Positions 24,301 through 36,004 of a stretch of DNA of 64,000 nt are shown here, piece after piece. The stretch lies in assembly GCF_963675165.1 (NCBI RefSeq), contig NC_087377.1, positions 6,527,122-6,591,121 of the forward strand, in the 5' to 3' direction. The notes below the pieces were generated by a model. It was not told the origin of the DNA, searched no databases, and saw only the letters and a program-made list of their open reading frames with translations. How positions within the stretch are numbered: position 1 is the stretch's first letter; the number at the start of each line of letters is the position of its first letter. The position numbers and the translations under genes are program-made. The DNA comes from Halichondria panicea. Its lineage: Eukaryota > Porifera > Demospongiae > Suberitida > Halichondriidae.

Positions 24301-26790
24301 AAATAATGATGGCGTACAGGGCACAAAAGCAGGGCATATGGCATAAGCAATAGCAATGCAGAGCATTAGAGCATTATGAAGCAAATGAAAATTCATTTTG
24401 CTAAGCACTCCTAGTATTAAGCGAACTATAGGCACAACTCGAGAACCACGTACCATGCCACAAACCAAAATCCTGGAAACATGACCAGGAGCCCACAGAG
24501 AATCTCCAGTACTGCACTTGCATGAGCAGCTGTAGCAGTCTACACGCAGGTGCACTACCTGCGCTGCACCAACTACCTTGCTGCACACCGCGTACCGAGG
24601 CATAATAATTAGGGCAGGGCAGGGCGTATGATAGGGCAATGGTAGGGGCAGGGGCATAGCAAGCTAGCTGGGGGCGGTATTTAGACTCACTGTGTCAGCT
24701 CAGGGAATGGAGGTGGTCTTGCTCGAAGTAGCTTGGAGGCCAGGTCTATAGACATAACTCTACATGGCGAGGGGTCTTTGTGTTTAATAGGCATCTAATT
24801 TTTGTTGTTGAGAAGAGTGTGGAAGCCAGGGTGAGGTACTTCAGGAAAGGCTTTACTCAGATAGCTGGTATAGCAAATGCAGAGACCTCAGCCACGAGGT
24901 TACTGGTATGTAGTGAGCTAGCTGAGAGCACATGTTCATATAAGATGGGCGAGGTCTTTATGTAATTTATGTCAGTAATGTATCATCTATGATGTAATGA
25001 TAGTAGGCAGGGCAGCATGGGAGGTACATCGGTCGATCATGAATAACATTTAATTTAGCCCACGCATTTTTTTACAAACAAACAGCTAGCTAGTCTGGTA
25101 TCCTGAATTGGCTTCAGTTTCTGGATCAACCACAGATTGCAAGTCGTATCAATATATTCAAGGTAGGTTAATGATTGGTCTACTATATGATAATGCTAGC
25201 TAGACTGATCTATTATTCTACTAAAAGCATTAATATTCTTGTGAAAAGCTTCATCCATGTACTATAGATATGTGTTCCGGATCGACTCTCTGTGCATGTG
25301 TCATTGTGTGCTAGCTAGATTTGAACTATCTGGCTGCATGCATGTACGCATACTGGCCCATTCATGTCAATATGCTGTGCCATGAATGGTATAGATCTAC
25401 TCAGAATGTAGAGGAGTCCGCGACAACTGTGCGCCTAATATTTATTTTTGCTGCTGAATCAGCATTTTGCCTATGATTTAGAGGTACGTACATACATGTT
25501 GCACTCCTCTTTATGTCTAGTTTTAGTAATAGGAGCTCTAGCTATAACTCGCTCTATTTACGGTAAAAACGGTAAAGGTGAGTTTTATGAAATGCTGATT
25601 CAACAAAAGATCAGGCGCCCGGTTGTCGGACCTCCTCTGGTAGGGGAATTTCTAGTTGAAGCAGGGGGTGCTCATGCAGGGGAAGATCCAGGCATCTTAA
25701 AAAAGGGGTTCTAAAAGTATCACTGAGAATTTGCTAAAAAAGGGTCAACTATCATTTAAGACTCTATTCGTAGAGCTAATGTACACTGTGACATCCATTG
25801 ATGAAAAATTAAAAAATTTGAATATTATAGCCAACCATTTTATTATAACAGATCTTGTAACAGATCTTGTAACAGTCTAAATTATTCTCTTGGATCGACA
25901 AGTCACTGCACTACGTGTACATAATAACATTGCCTGTCAATCCTGATTGCGCATGCTCCAATTGGTGTGATCATGACTAAACGCGAGCTCAGTTAGCTAG
26001 ACCAGTGCTGATTATAATTATAGTAGATTACTTTCATGGTTGGGAGGCCAGGGGGCCGGGGGTGCTCCTGGGTAGTACTCTTGTCATGCAGATCGGAGTT
26101 GTTACAGTACATTGCATAGCTACAAAATTAATCATGTGAAGGATGCAGGTATAATAAAATGGAGAGCTAGAGTCAGACGTGACATTATTTTGAAGTACAT
26201 GTACGTAACTCTGATCATGCAGGAACTGTAGTTGGTCTGAAAGTATCGGTTTATACATCTATACATACATGCAGTACTGAGTCCAGCTAATAATAACTAA
26301 ACACTGTGTTGTTAATTCCACAAGGAAACATCTGCTATCATGTTTGTTTGGTTGATTGTCCTTTGTTTATGTACCATCATGATCTGTTTATAAATGAGCT
26401 TCTTGCTTCAATGGGTCATAAATTGATCGTTTTAGTATGCTCCTTTGCTGTTTGTATTATAAGTGCCATAGTGCCAGCTTACGCAACATCAATGTTTTCA
26501 AGCCCCTATAAGTCAACACAATGTAATTACAACATCCATATAATTATGTAAGCCTGCTTGGTTCTATACCTGGCTCTATAAAACTCAGTATACGTAAGGG
26601 ACATAAAACACTTAGTATTCATTGTTTCCTTGTGGTGCATCGCCTGACAAGGGATGAATATCATAATATTTTTTTCATAGTGTATTTTGGCTAATTATGT
26701 AGTAGTAGTAGTAAACAAGTTTTCCATTCCGCTAATACACGCCTTGCTGAGTAGACTAACTCAACATGCACTTTGCCATCCACAGACATA
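21328..26790. other. Intergenic region between the two CABIT genes
   Basis: No gene supported. Contains AT-rich DNA, a somewhat more GC-balanced stretch (about 21800-23050) with no open frames of note, the minisatellite at 23540-24240, and AT-rich sequence to the next gene. Short frames near 24780 and 25560 lack domains or matching splice partners. Confidence 0.5.
23540..24240. repeat. Minisatellite with a unit of about 44 nt
   Basis: The unit runs GCAGTATAATACAGAGCAGT, then ACATTATAGAGCAGCCTCAG and CAGG. About eight copies lie head-to-tail between 23630 and 23990 with small changes (ATTACAG/AATACAG, inserted CGG), with degenerate GAGCAGTAT and GGGCAGGGCA material on both sides. There are no unique spacers between units. 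Confidence 0.85.
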
Positions 26791-29700
26791 ATGGCATCGC
26801 ACTCAGTAGACCCTCGATACTATTCTAGTAACAGTTGGACACCAGGACAACCGCCAAACATTGCGGGAAGTAAGGCTCCCCCACCTCTTCCACCGAGACC
26901 CCCTGACTTACCAGGTCAATTCATTAGTTACCAGCATTTTGTTATCTGCAGTCCTATGTGTACTGTAGCGTCATGTGCATATTCATGCACTGTAATGTTG
27001 TCACATGCACAGATTTGCCGCCACCACCTATTCCCAACACTCCTCGTCCCAACCTCAATATATCGCAGAGTAAGTAATGTATTTTGTAAAAGTTAGCTTC
27101 GATCATAATAATGTACCACGGCCAAATTACTTTCAATAAGACCATACCAGTAAACGTGTGCATCATGTATTGCTCCACCAGCTCTTCAATACCCTGGCAG
27201 ACACGAGGTGTTCACTTTGCCTGAGCTGGTGGAAAAACATCAAAACCTGTTTCCTCTCAAAGTAGTAGTTGCCAAGGGTCATTACGGAGATAGAGGAGAA
27301 GATTCGGTCATAGCAACAGATGAAGTCTACAATATCCATTTTATCAAAAGATCAAAGGTTATATCTACTAGGACATTATAAATTATGTGGACTAGCTAAC
27401 ACATTATCGATACATGCTACAGGTGTTCACTGTCAAGGACAAAGTTGGAAATAAGTACATTTTGCCTCTCAACTCAGCATGTAAGTTTGGCCTCTACTAC
27501 CAGAAAGGAACACGCTACTTTGACACTGTGGAAGATGTGATGAAGGTATTTACAAGATATCAATCATGTTGAAAGAATCATGATACATTACATACTAATT
27601 GCTTGTACTTAGAGCTTCAAGACACCTATAATTCGTTTAATTGTTCCTTATTACTATGTTACGTCAATTTTCATATCAGGTCATTCAATAAAATACATAT
27701 ACGTACCGTACCTTTCCTCTCTCTACAGGCCTCTCCTCTTCCTAGTGTGATAGCTGCTCAGTGTAGTCATTCTAGTGGGAATGAAAAGACCAGTGTGTCC
27801 AGACTAGAGATTCTTGTGGTGAAGGGAGTCAGCAAGGTATAATTATGAGTACATAGTTATGGAGGCAGCAGATGGTGTAGTTAAACATTTGCGAATGACA
27901 CTGCATGTATGTACAAGCCTATAGTGAATCGTAACCATTGCTAGTTGCATGCTACGTGTATGCATGCCTTTCCTTCATTCACAATGAATTCAAAAACTGA
28001 ATTCAAAAACTGGCTATTTTCAATCGAATCATAATATTCAAAACCAGTATACGGCAATACGTACAGCATCAGGAGTATATAAAGGGGAGTAAGCAACTAC
28101 TATAAAATTTGTTATTGTACGTCTCGATCACTACGTCACAAACACCTGTGTAAAACTGTGTGGTTTGACTTGACCATGTATGGCTAAGGCAGGCAGGCTT
28201 AAATCAGACATTCTACCCATGCATGTGCTTGCGCAATACATCAACCACGCTGTTTTGGGGGGTTTTTTGAGTGGGTTGTACAGCTACTACTTGAGATGTG
28301 GGCGTTTTACATACATAGTATGACGAGCCAGACAACAACATGTTTGTATGGGCTGTATAGTAGTTGCTTATAATACTCCCCTTCATGTACTTTCCATTAG
28401 TATTGAGGTACGGGTATTTTATGGAGATAAAAATAATTCCTGTGTACAATACATTGCATTGTACTGTATTTGCAATTAGTCACTGAGTCACCATACTCAT
28501 ACAAAACTTATCACTCCTGACAGCATGTACTATGTAGTATAACAATCCTGTACTTAAAATGTTGTTCTCTATAACAAGTTCGCATAATTATTGTCCTATA
28601 CACAAACATAGGGCCGGATCGGTCGCAAGTCCATACTCAATGTTTTCAGCATCTCAAAGAGACAGGACAAACAGCTCACAAAAGAAATAGTTGGAAGATT
28701 CACAACTGACCCTTCCTATGCACCTATGTACCTTTCTGATCTGGTCAAGTACGTCCCCTTTGAATTTCCACTAGCCATCCACTTCTACCCTGACTATGAG
28801 ACAGAGGATCAGAGTTCAAATTACTTGAAGTCATGTGAGAAAATGACCATCATAAAGGTGAGTCTATGATAAGCTATTTAGGTGTACGTGGTCTAGCACT
28901 TAATTTTATACTGTGTAATGTACTAAAAAACAATGTGTTGGGCACGGATTTATAGCTGCCATCTAGCATTACCTGTTTCATGTAAATCGTACTCTGAGCA
29001 ATCTGGTGTTTTGTTCATAGTATAATTATAGCCACTACATTGTGTAGGAGTTCATCGAGACCTCGGTTGTGACCAGTCCACTGTTAGAGGATGACGGTGA
29101 CGATGACGATGATTGCATGGAGCTCAACGAACGTGTTGTGGACATACCGGTATGCACGTGTGTTGTTGGAGTGGTATTGTTGTTCATATTCTGGGGGGGC
29201 TTACCTAGATTGTTTTAGTTTATATATAAACAGTATTCAATCAGTTATCAAAACAAACAGGTTGTGCCACGTGTGTTTCTGTTGCACTTACATAAATACA
29301 GTGGAACCCCTCTATAACGGACACCTTTAGGGAACATTGTTTTGGCCTTTATACAGATGTGGCCTTAATTGTTGAGAGGTTGTTTTGTACACAAACTGTT
29401 CATTTGGGACCTGGGTGCCTGGCCGTTATATAGCAACTGGCCTTTATTCGGAGGTGGTTGTTAACAGAGGTTCCACTGTAATACCAATGTTTTCACGGTT
29501 GTACAACATCTCTGCGCATGACAGCTAGCTGTGACTTATTATACCGTAATCCATTACAACATCATAGTTATGTACAGTTATAGTTGCACTACATTTCCTT
29601 GATTCCCTATCGAAATTAATGTTCGCAACTCTAATTAGGAGACTTTATGTCCCCCAAACTGTCCATGTACTGTATGTATGAAGTAAAATTTCGCACTACA

Positions 29701-32700
29701 TGTTGTAACATATTTCCATACGGCTCTTTCTCGCTTTCTTGTTTCCACACTTTTTAATGCTTCCCTCTGCCCAGTTGGAAATTATAAAAGACAGTTGGCA
29801 CTCTGTATAATTCATTGTATGCACGCCAGTCTTTTTTTCAATCTCTTCATTACTATAATTATGTACTGTTCCATCATAGCTGAGCCTCCCTATTGAAGTA
29901 AGTGTCTTGCCTCCTGAAGAAGACGACACTGATGACTATGAGCAGCTGTATGAGACCACAAGAACCTTGATATCTGGCTATAACCCAGTCCTGGGAAAGA
30001 CACTTCGAGATGCTAGTGATGATTACAGTTACGCCACTCAGACACAAATGTTTTCTGCTGTCCGAAAAGGTATTCCTCAAAATGTTCAATATTATACCCG
30101 CTTTACGGGTATATTTTGAGGGTATATAAACTTTCAAAAAGACCATTTGAAAGGTTTTCGCTTTTAGCGGAATAGTGGCTTTTTGCATCATACATGCTTG
30201 CTTTATTAAATTGTTCGTGGTACATGTACATGCTTATAATCAGTGAAAACCGCGAACATTATTTTATACCCTCGAAATATACCTGCTATGCGGTACATAT
30301 ATAATTATAGTCAGGGTTTTATCTAGGACAGGGCGGAATATTTGGGCAAAATGTTTGGCTAAGCCCACTTTTTTACCACACACGTACCCTATTACATGCT
30401 CGTGCATCACAGTAGATCAAGTTACACCATCGACAGATTCTACCTTATGGTTGTGGTTAACATGTGGTTGAGTTTAATCATGCACATTAACCAATGTGTT
30501 GTAGTACTAATGTGATGATGTCATTATTCTACTCAATTGGCGGGGGGGAGGTTCACCCCTGCCCCCCCCCCCCAATTAGATAAAACCCTGATAGTAGCTC
30601 TTTTTCATACCTATAATTATATAGGTTTTGAGAATGAAGGTCTAAAGATTGAGATGCCGGCAGTTATCAGTTCTAGCAGTGTTCCTACACCAAGGTGAGA
30701 TTTAAAATTATAATTTTATGTATGTATGGAGACTTGAAATGTCAATAGGTTGCCTACAGCCCATAAGCCTGCTGCTGAGTCATACGAGGACATTGAACAC
30801 TTACAGTAATAATAGTTATGCTAGTATAATTATACTCAACAGTGTATATTGCTTAGGTTTTCCATGCCTCAACGTAGACAAGATGCAGAAAGTTCCCCAA
30901 GGTAAATATCCCGCTTTTGTAACAGTGTTTTTTGTACTCTTTTCTTTATAATTAGGGTTTTTACAGTACTAATAATCAAATCGATTATCCTAGCTGTTAT
31001 AATAATTATGCTGAGCTTGCTAGAGGGTTCAAGATTAGTCATCGTTTGTTTAAAGTGTATATAATATTATGATAAACTGTCTACGAAATAATTACCGTAT
31101 TACTAGAATATTTTGCTGGTGAAAAACCTTTGCGAATGAGCCAAATCAGCAAAAAATTGATCCTTTGCTATCTGCGTTATGAATGATCGTGTGTATTTAC
31201 CATTTATTTAGGTTTTGCAATTTAATGATCAACCCTCGCAAAGTTTGCATAATTATATTCTAGTAATACGGTATTCAAATTTAGAATTATATTATTATTT
31301 TAAATGGAAAGCAACTCAGTTTTTTTAGGCATTATCAATTTACTCATGGATTCTAACAATTAACTTCCAATACCTTTTGGTGTGCTCTCTTCCAGAGGTG
31401 GCTCAGACCAATTGGACAGTTCTATGCCACTTGGGAACAAGAGGAGGTCCATGTATCAACCACTAGTTAAATCTCCTTCTCATGATGACTATCAAGATAT
31501 GGACCTAGTAAGTGTTGTGATATAACTCTTAAGGCTACATGCAACCCCCATTTTTGCTCAACGTTTTCCCTATAATTTATAAGAGGCTATTATCTCATAG
31601 GGCCTCACTACTTTTCCATTAGTTTTATTAACTTTGACATTACTGTAAATGCGTGAAATTAATACTGTATAGTAGAGTGCATGCATAAAGTAGGACTATA
31701 TTATACATATCAGGAAATTGAAAACTACATATTTTTATAGTCAGTATAATTATTGCAACAACGAATAATTATATGAGGGAATAACTTGAGATCGTCAGAG
31801 TTATAATTAGTAAAGTCTTTGAAAATTGCACTGCGAAAACTGTACGGCACTGAGTTAGTTGCTCCTTCTGCGCAAAATATACTAGATCATGCATCTAAAC
31901 TGATATAGGTGCATGTGAAAGTAGCCTCGTTCCCGTGCAGGCAGGCCAATTTTTCTTTATTAGAACAGAAAGACAAATTATTCTAGGAACGAGAAAGTTA
32001 TCTATTTTAGGCATTGTGCACCATTTTCACAATGTCATGCAAAGGTGTTATTTCCCATATATATGAAAAGTTTAGGAGTTCACTAGGATCACATGCAAAG
32101 ACGTTGTGCATCAATGTTATAATGCATTAATTGACCACATATCTAGTTGTGTTGGACTGTTAAAACAAGGAGTGTGGGCATAAAGTGAGCGCCAGAATGA
32201 GATCAATTTGCTATAATGATTAATTTTTAGCCTTAGTCTCCTTTTGTTCTCCCCACAGCCACAGGCTCACGACTCGAGGCAATCATCTATGTCACCATCT
32301 CGAAGCTTTGACAGTAGCATTACTCCACAGCCACCCTCAACCTACAAGGCGGCCCCCTCCGTACCCCCGCGAAGAGCAGCCACATTCAGAGAAATCCACG
32401 GAGGAGGATTGAACTCCACACCACCCCCACCTGTGGGTCCGAGGAAGATATCACTGCCAACAGGAAGTGCTTCAAGTATGAGCGAGTAAAATACATCTTA
32501 TAGCAATGAAGTTTCAAGGAAATTCACAGTTATAGTGATATAATTATAGTAATTTATGATAAAACAGCCTAAAGTTAGCCAACATCTTGTTATCATTACT
32601 CATCCGATCCCTACACAGGTGCTGATGGAGTGTTCCATGCTAAACATTCCCTTCCACCTCCACCACCCCCTGAGTCAGCACTTTCCCGACTGCAGGAATC

Positions 32701-33844
32701 AATGGACTCTCTCGTACTCAAAATAAAATTACTGGAATCAACAAAACCTCAAGGTGAATACCATGCATGATGTTGTAGCTTATCAATATTGAGATTCTCA
32801 CTCCTTGTAATTTTTGTCTAAATAGATGATTCGTTTGAACTGAGGCAGCAGATAGACTCCCTCTCTTCTGTGACTCAGATCCTCCAAAGCACTTGTAGCT
32901 CACTATCAAATGAGATAAGTGGATTGAGGAAAGACATGGACACATTAAAGACCCAGGTATTAGACAAGTGTATGAAAATTAGGGATGCATGCATATGGAT
33001 ATACATGTAAGCTTGCCTGTTTGACAAAAGACTGGATTTGTAACCGGCAAGAGTGCATGTATAAAGAGAAAAGGGCATGCCACTCGCTATAATTATAGTC
33101 GTACGTGTGTATATAATTATAGAAAATTCATGTGAGAGGGTGACATGCTGCTACATGTGGATCCAGTATATGCAGCAGACATTATAAAAACTTGTACTAG
33201 CTACAGTGCTTAGCATTATTACTGTCTCAGTTGCGTGTCCTCTCCCGTACCTAGTAGTCATTGCAGTCAGTACGCCCTTGTAACTGGCTGATAAAATAAG
33301 CTTTTCCTTTTCATGCAGGTCAATGAAATTTCAAGTAATGGAGGAAATAGCTTTTCTAGTAGCACTACTCTGCCGAGCCTGAATTGTGATCAGGTACACA
33401 ATAATTATACAATCTTGCGGCATGAAAATAGTCTAGCTATGATCATAACCCACAGGTAATTACACTGCTTGAAGCTATGGGTCCATCTCTGGCCAGGTAC
33501 AAAGAAACTTTTAGTCAGGAGGACATTGATGGTGATTTGCTGGCATTGTGCACTGAAGAGGTTCTTGAAAATGACCTTGGTAAGGCCAACCAACATAATT
33601 CCTGCATGGAATTGTGTTCCAAATAATAATAATTGTCGTAAATCCCGTTGAATTGTGCATGTGGCACACTCACAATAATATACACGAGCTGTTTCAGTGT
33701 CACGTACTTACTGCAGGTATAAAACATAAGCTTGATAGGCTGAAGCTAATGCAAGTGATACGGGGCACAAAGTCTGTGGAGAGCATCATGCAAGGAGCAT
33801 ACGTTCAATTCGAATTTAATTCAGGGACCAAAGTTCCACAGTGA
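26791..33844 (+). CDS. CABIT-SAM adaptor protein, GAREM-like (paralogue B)
   Basis: Seventeen exons join in frame: 26791..26914, 27013..27069, 27182..27357, 27423..27545, 27729..27836, 28612..28857, 29048..29149, 29880..30069, 30625..30694, 30857..30901, 31396..31507, 32259..32475, 32619..32753, 32826..32956, 33319..33393, 33456..33579, 33717..33844 (720 codons plus stop). Same plan as its upstream neighbour: Pro-rich start (KAPPPLPPRPPDLPG), CABIT at about 62-378 (ELVEKHQNLFPLKVVVAKG, EVYNIHFIKRSKVFTV, ILPLNSACKFGLYY), Ser/Pro linker (PSVPPRR, PPPPVGPRK), coiled coil at about 550-610, SAM at about 638-700. It differs in an acidic loop (EDDGDDDDDCMEL, near 296-303) and a DDYEQLYETT tyrosine motif near 330. 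Shared order and exon phases show tandem duplication. GAREM-like signalling role is inferred. The start ATG sits just after an acceptor-like CCACAG, so an upstream non-coding exon is likely. Confidence 0.85.
29298..29480. mobile_element. MITE with ACAGTGGAACC termini (copy 1)
   Basis: Starts ACAGTGGAACCCCTCTATAA and ends GAGGTTCCACTGTA, an inverted repeat; the middle has AAAGGCC/GGCCTTT-type half repeats. It lies in the intron 29150-29879 of paralogue B. Related copies are at 43525-43719, 45981-46171 and 62543-62733. Confidence 0.8.
30312..30590. mobile_element. MITE with CAGGGTTTTATCTAG termini
   Basis: Starts CAGGGTTTTATCTAGGACAG and ends AATTAGATAAAACCCTG, with an internal GGGGGG...CCCCCC pair (30544-30573). 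A second copy is at 53415-53641. Located in the intron 30070-30624 of paralogue B. Confidence 0.75.
31096..31275. mobile_element. MITE ending in TACCGTATTACTAGAATATT
   Basis: TACCGTATTACTAGAATATT near 31095 is matched by an inverted copy ending TCTAGTAATACGGTA near 31273. A related sequence with the same end (TAGTAATACGGTA) lies near 36410-36600. It is intronic in paralogue B and non-coding. Confidence 0.65.
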
Positions 33845-34111
33845 TAATAACAATAACTTTTTATTGTCGCCACACAGATAATTTTATAATGCAGTATAAT
33901 ATACATAATTTACATGTCTTAGAATTGACGATAAAGCCTTTTAGCTAAGTAGTATGTAGATGGTAATGCAAATGACTTATATAATGTATGCAATCCACAA
34001 CTATTGCAAAACACCTACATGTAGTATATATATAGTGAGCATCAAACTTGTCACTTAAAATGCTGTAATACATCTAGCTACAAAGTTCTCAAGTTAAGAT
34101 CAATTATGAAA

Positions 34112-36004
34112 TTAGTAGTGATTGGAACAGGAACTACACCCTCTGTGGCCTGCTGAAACCTGATGACGGTGTGTCTTGTCTCTAGAATTGTGTGATCTGC
34201 TACGTGACTTGTCATGTGATTTGCTACGTGGCTTGCTATGTGACTTGTCGTGTGACTTGTCATGTGATTTGCTACGTGACTTGCTACGTGACTTGTCGTG
34301 TGACTTGTCATGTGATTTTCCCTCCGTATGGTCTCGGCTATTTTCTTCACTCTTCTTACGACACATGCCCTTACTGCATCCCCTATTCCTGCTTTTGTGG
34401 TGACGAGTATCATCTTCTGAATCACAGCTACTTTTTCTGTGGCCATGCCTGCTGTTCTTATCCTGGTCATGATGCCCAGTGTCCTTTCCAACGTCACATT
34501 CAAGCATTTGCCACCTTCGATCACTGTAGAGAATACATGATTTGTGCATGTGTGGCTAATACTGTTTTGTCGTCAAAGCCAACATGATACATCTGTAAAC
34601 ATAATAATAGCTGTGTATGTGTTAAACCCTGTTTCTTGTGCAATCTCATATATAATTAGGTGTCGTAATAACTTCGATCACTGCATGTATGTGCAGTGTA
34701 CTCATATACATACTCACTTTGCCCTCCAGTTGCTGACAATCCCTACAAACGCTCTTTGTGTGTCTCCCTTGTGTCTGTTTTTGGAGCATTTCCTCTTGTT
34801 TGTATTTGAGGATGCCTTGTGTTCAAAATAGGCTTTGTCATTATTCAATTGCTAGAAAGTGTGTGTATAGAATTACATAATGTTGATTTAGTCTAATCAA
34901 AAGGAGCACGGCACGTACGCTGAATGTAGTGTTCATATAAGCTGTCCACCCACCATACCTTTGTAAGCTCACACTCTTCAGTATGGTAGCCTTTAGCTGA
35001 GCAGCACTTGATTTTCCAACGACGGTCCTCTTTGTTGTCCCAGTGTTTGCTGTCCACACCTGAGGATATTGAAACGTGCACTGCGACGTGCTGTATTATA
35101 ATTATACAACTTACCTGCCATAACTTTTCCTTTGGGACACATAAATCTGATGGGTGCTTGCCAATGATTGATGTAGACAGGCCAAGAGCAGTCACTGAGG
35201 GGAATAGACACAACTTTCGCACAACCCCAGTTCCAAAGCCTGTCTCGATATCTGTTGTGATACACACTCCGCACCTGTAAAAATAAATATCATGTAGTCT
35301 GATGTAAATCTATGGACAGAAATGTATTGTACCTGATTCAGAGCTTCTCCATTTTTAGCATTGCACTCAAAGTGAAGTGGACGATCAAAGTTGTTCTGGT
35401 ATGATTTCTACAGCATTTTTAGATCATAATCGTTATGCTCAGTAAAACCGTAACAACGGAAAAAAGTGGTAGATAGAAAGTGGAGCAACTTCATTGTACG
35501 TACAGTTCGATATTGTTTGTTTCTTGCCCTTATTAAATGAACTTTTTGAGACACTTTTTTTGCTGTTTTTAAGGGTTAGCAATTCCACGAAAATTGAAGT
35601 ACATAAAATATTTCGCTATTATGGAAGACGCAACCTCAGATCAAATAGCACAAACTTCATTCAGCAAAATGTTTTTAGAGGCATTTCCACGAAAATTAAA
35701 TGCCTCAAAAATGTTGCACTATACATGTACATGTATAATTATGGTTAAAATACATGCACAAAATTAATGGTGAAAAACGCAATCTACGTAAATTAAAGTG
35801 ATAAAAATTACCATGTATAATTCATATTATACCATAGCTGGTAATACAAATGTACATGATTATAATTATGCTTACCCCTTGATATCGGATCTGTGCCTCA
35901 GCTAACTGGTCATGTAGATTTTCACTGACTAGATCTACCTCATTTCTAGTCGCCTCAACTGCAATGATAACAGCAAGTAGTGTGGTAATGAGGTTGACCA
36001 ACAT
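34112..36004 (-). CDS. Secreted dermatopontin-family protein with Ser/His/Lys/Arg repeat tail
   Basis: Exons on the minus strand: 36004..35876, 35407..35333, 35274..35115, 35059..34959, 34851..34718, 34523..34112 (336 codons plus stop). ATG at 36004 opens a signal peptide (MLVNLITTLLAVIIAVEA). The dermatopontin domain follows: NNFDRPLHFECNAKNGEA, then YRDRLWNWGC, CSWPVYINHW, EDRRWKIKCC, and NDRRWQMLEC in the last exon, the repeated DRxW...C pattern of the family. Dermatopontins are small extracellular-matrix proteins that bind collagen/proteoglycan. Residues from about 212 to the end form a tail of about 125 residues rich in SHDK and SRSK repeats, with no counterpart in vertebrate dermatopontin. 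The donor at AAG/GTATGG was chosen over a later one because it keeps alignment with the paralogue at 38164-40482. It is convergent with paralogue B, 267 bp apart. Confidence 0.8.
34190..34330. repeat. 12-bp coding minisatellite in the dermatopontin tail
   Basis: Tandem units of the type GACTTGTCATGT / GATTTGCTACGT on the plus strand encode SHDK and SRSK repeats on the minus strand. Because the unit is 12 bp, gain or loss of copies keeps the reading frame. Confidence 0.8.

Noticed and set aside
34176-34587. Plus-strand open frames rich in Cys/Asp/Leu repeats
   Set aside because: They are the antisense of the 12-bp repeat coding for the dermatopontin tail; the minus-strand frame joins properly to upstream exons, the plus frames join to nothing.
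34893-35267. Read-through of the dermatopontin exon past AAG/GTATGG
   Set aside because: Read-through stops soon after and loses alignment with the paralogue; splicing at GTATGG into the exon ending at 34851 keeps it over 17 positions.
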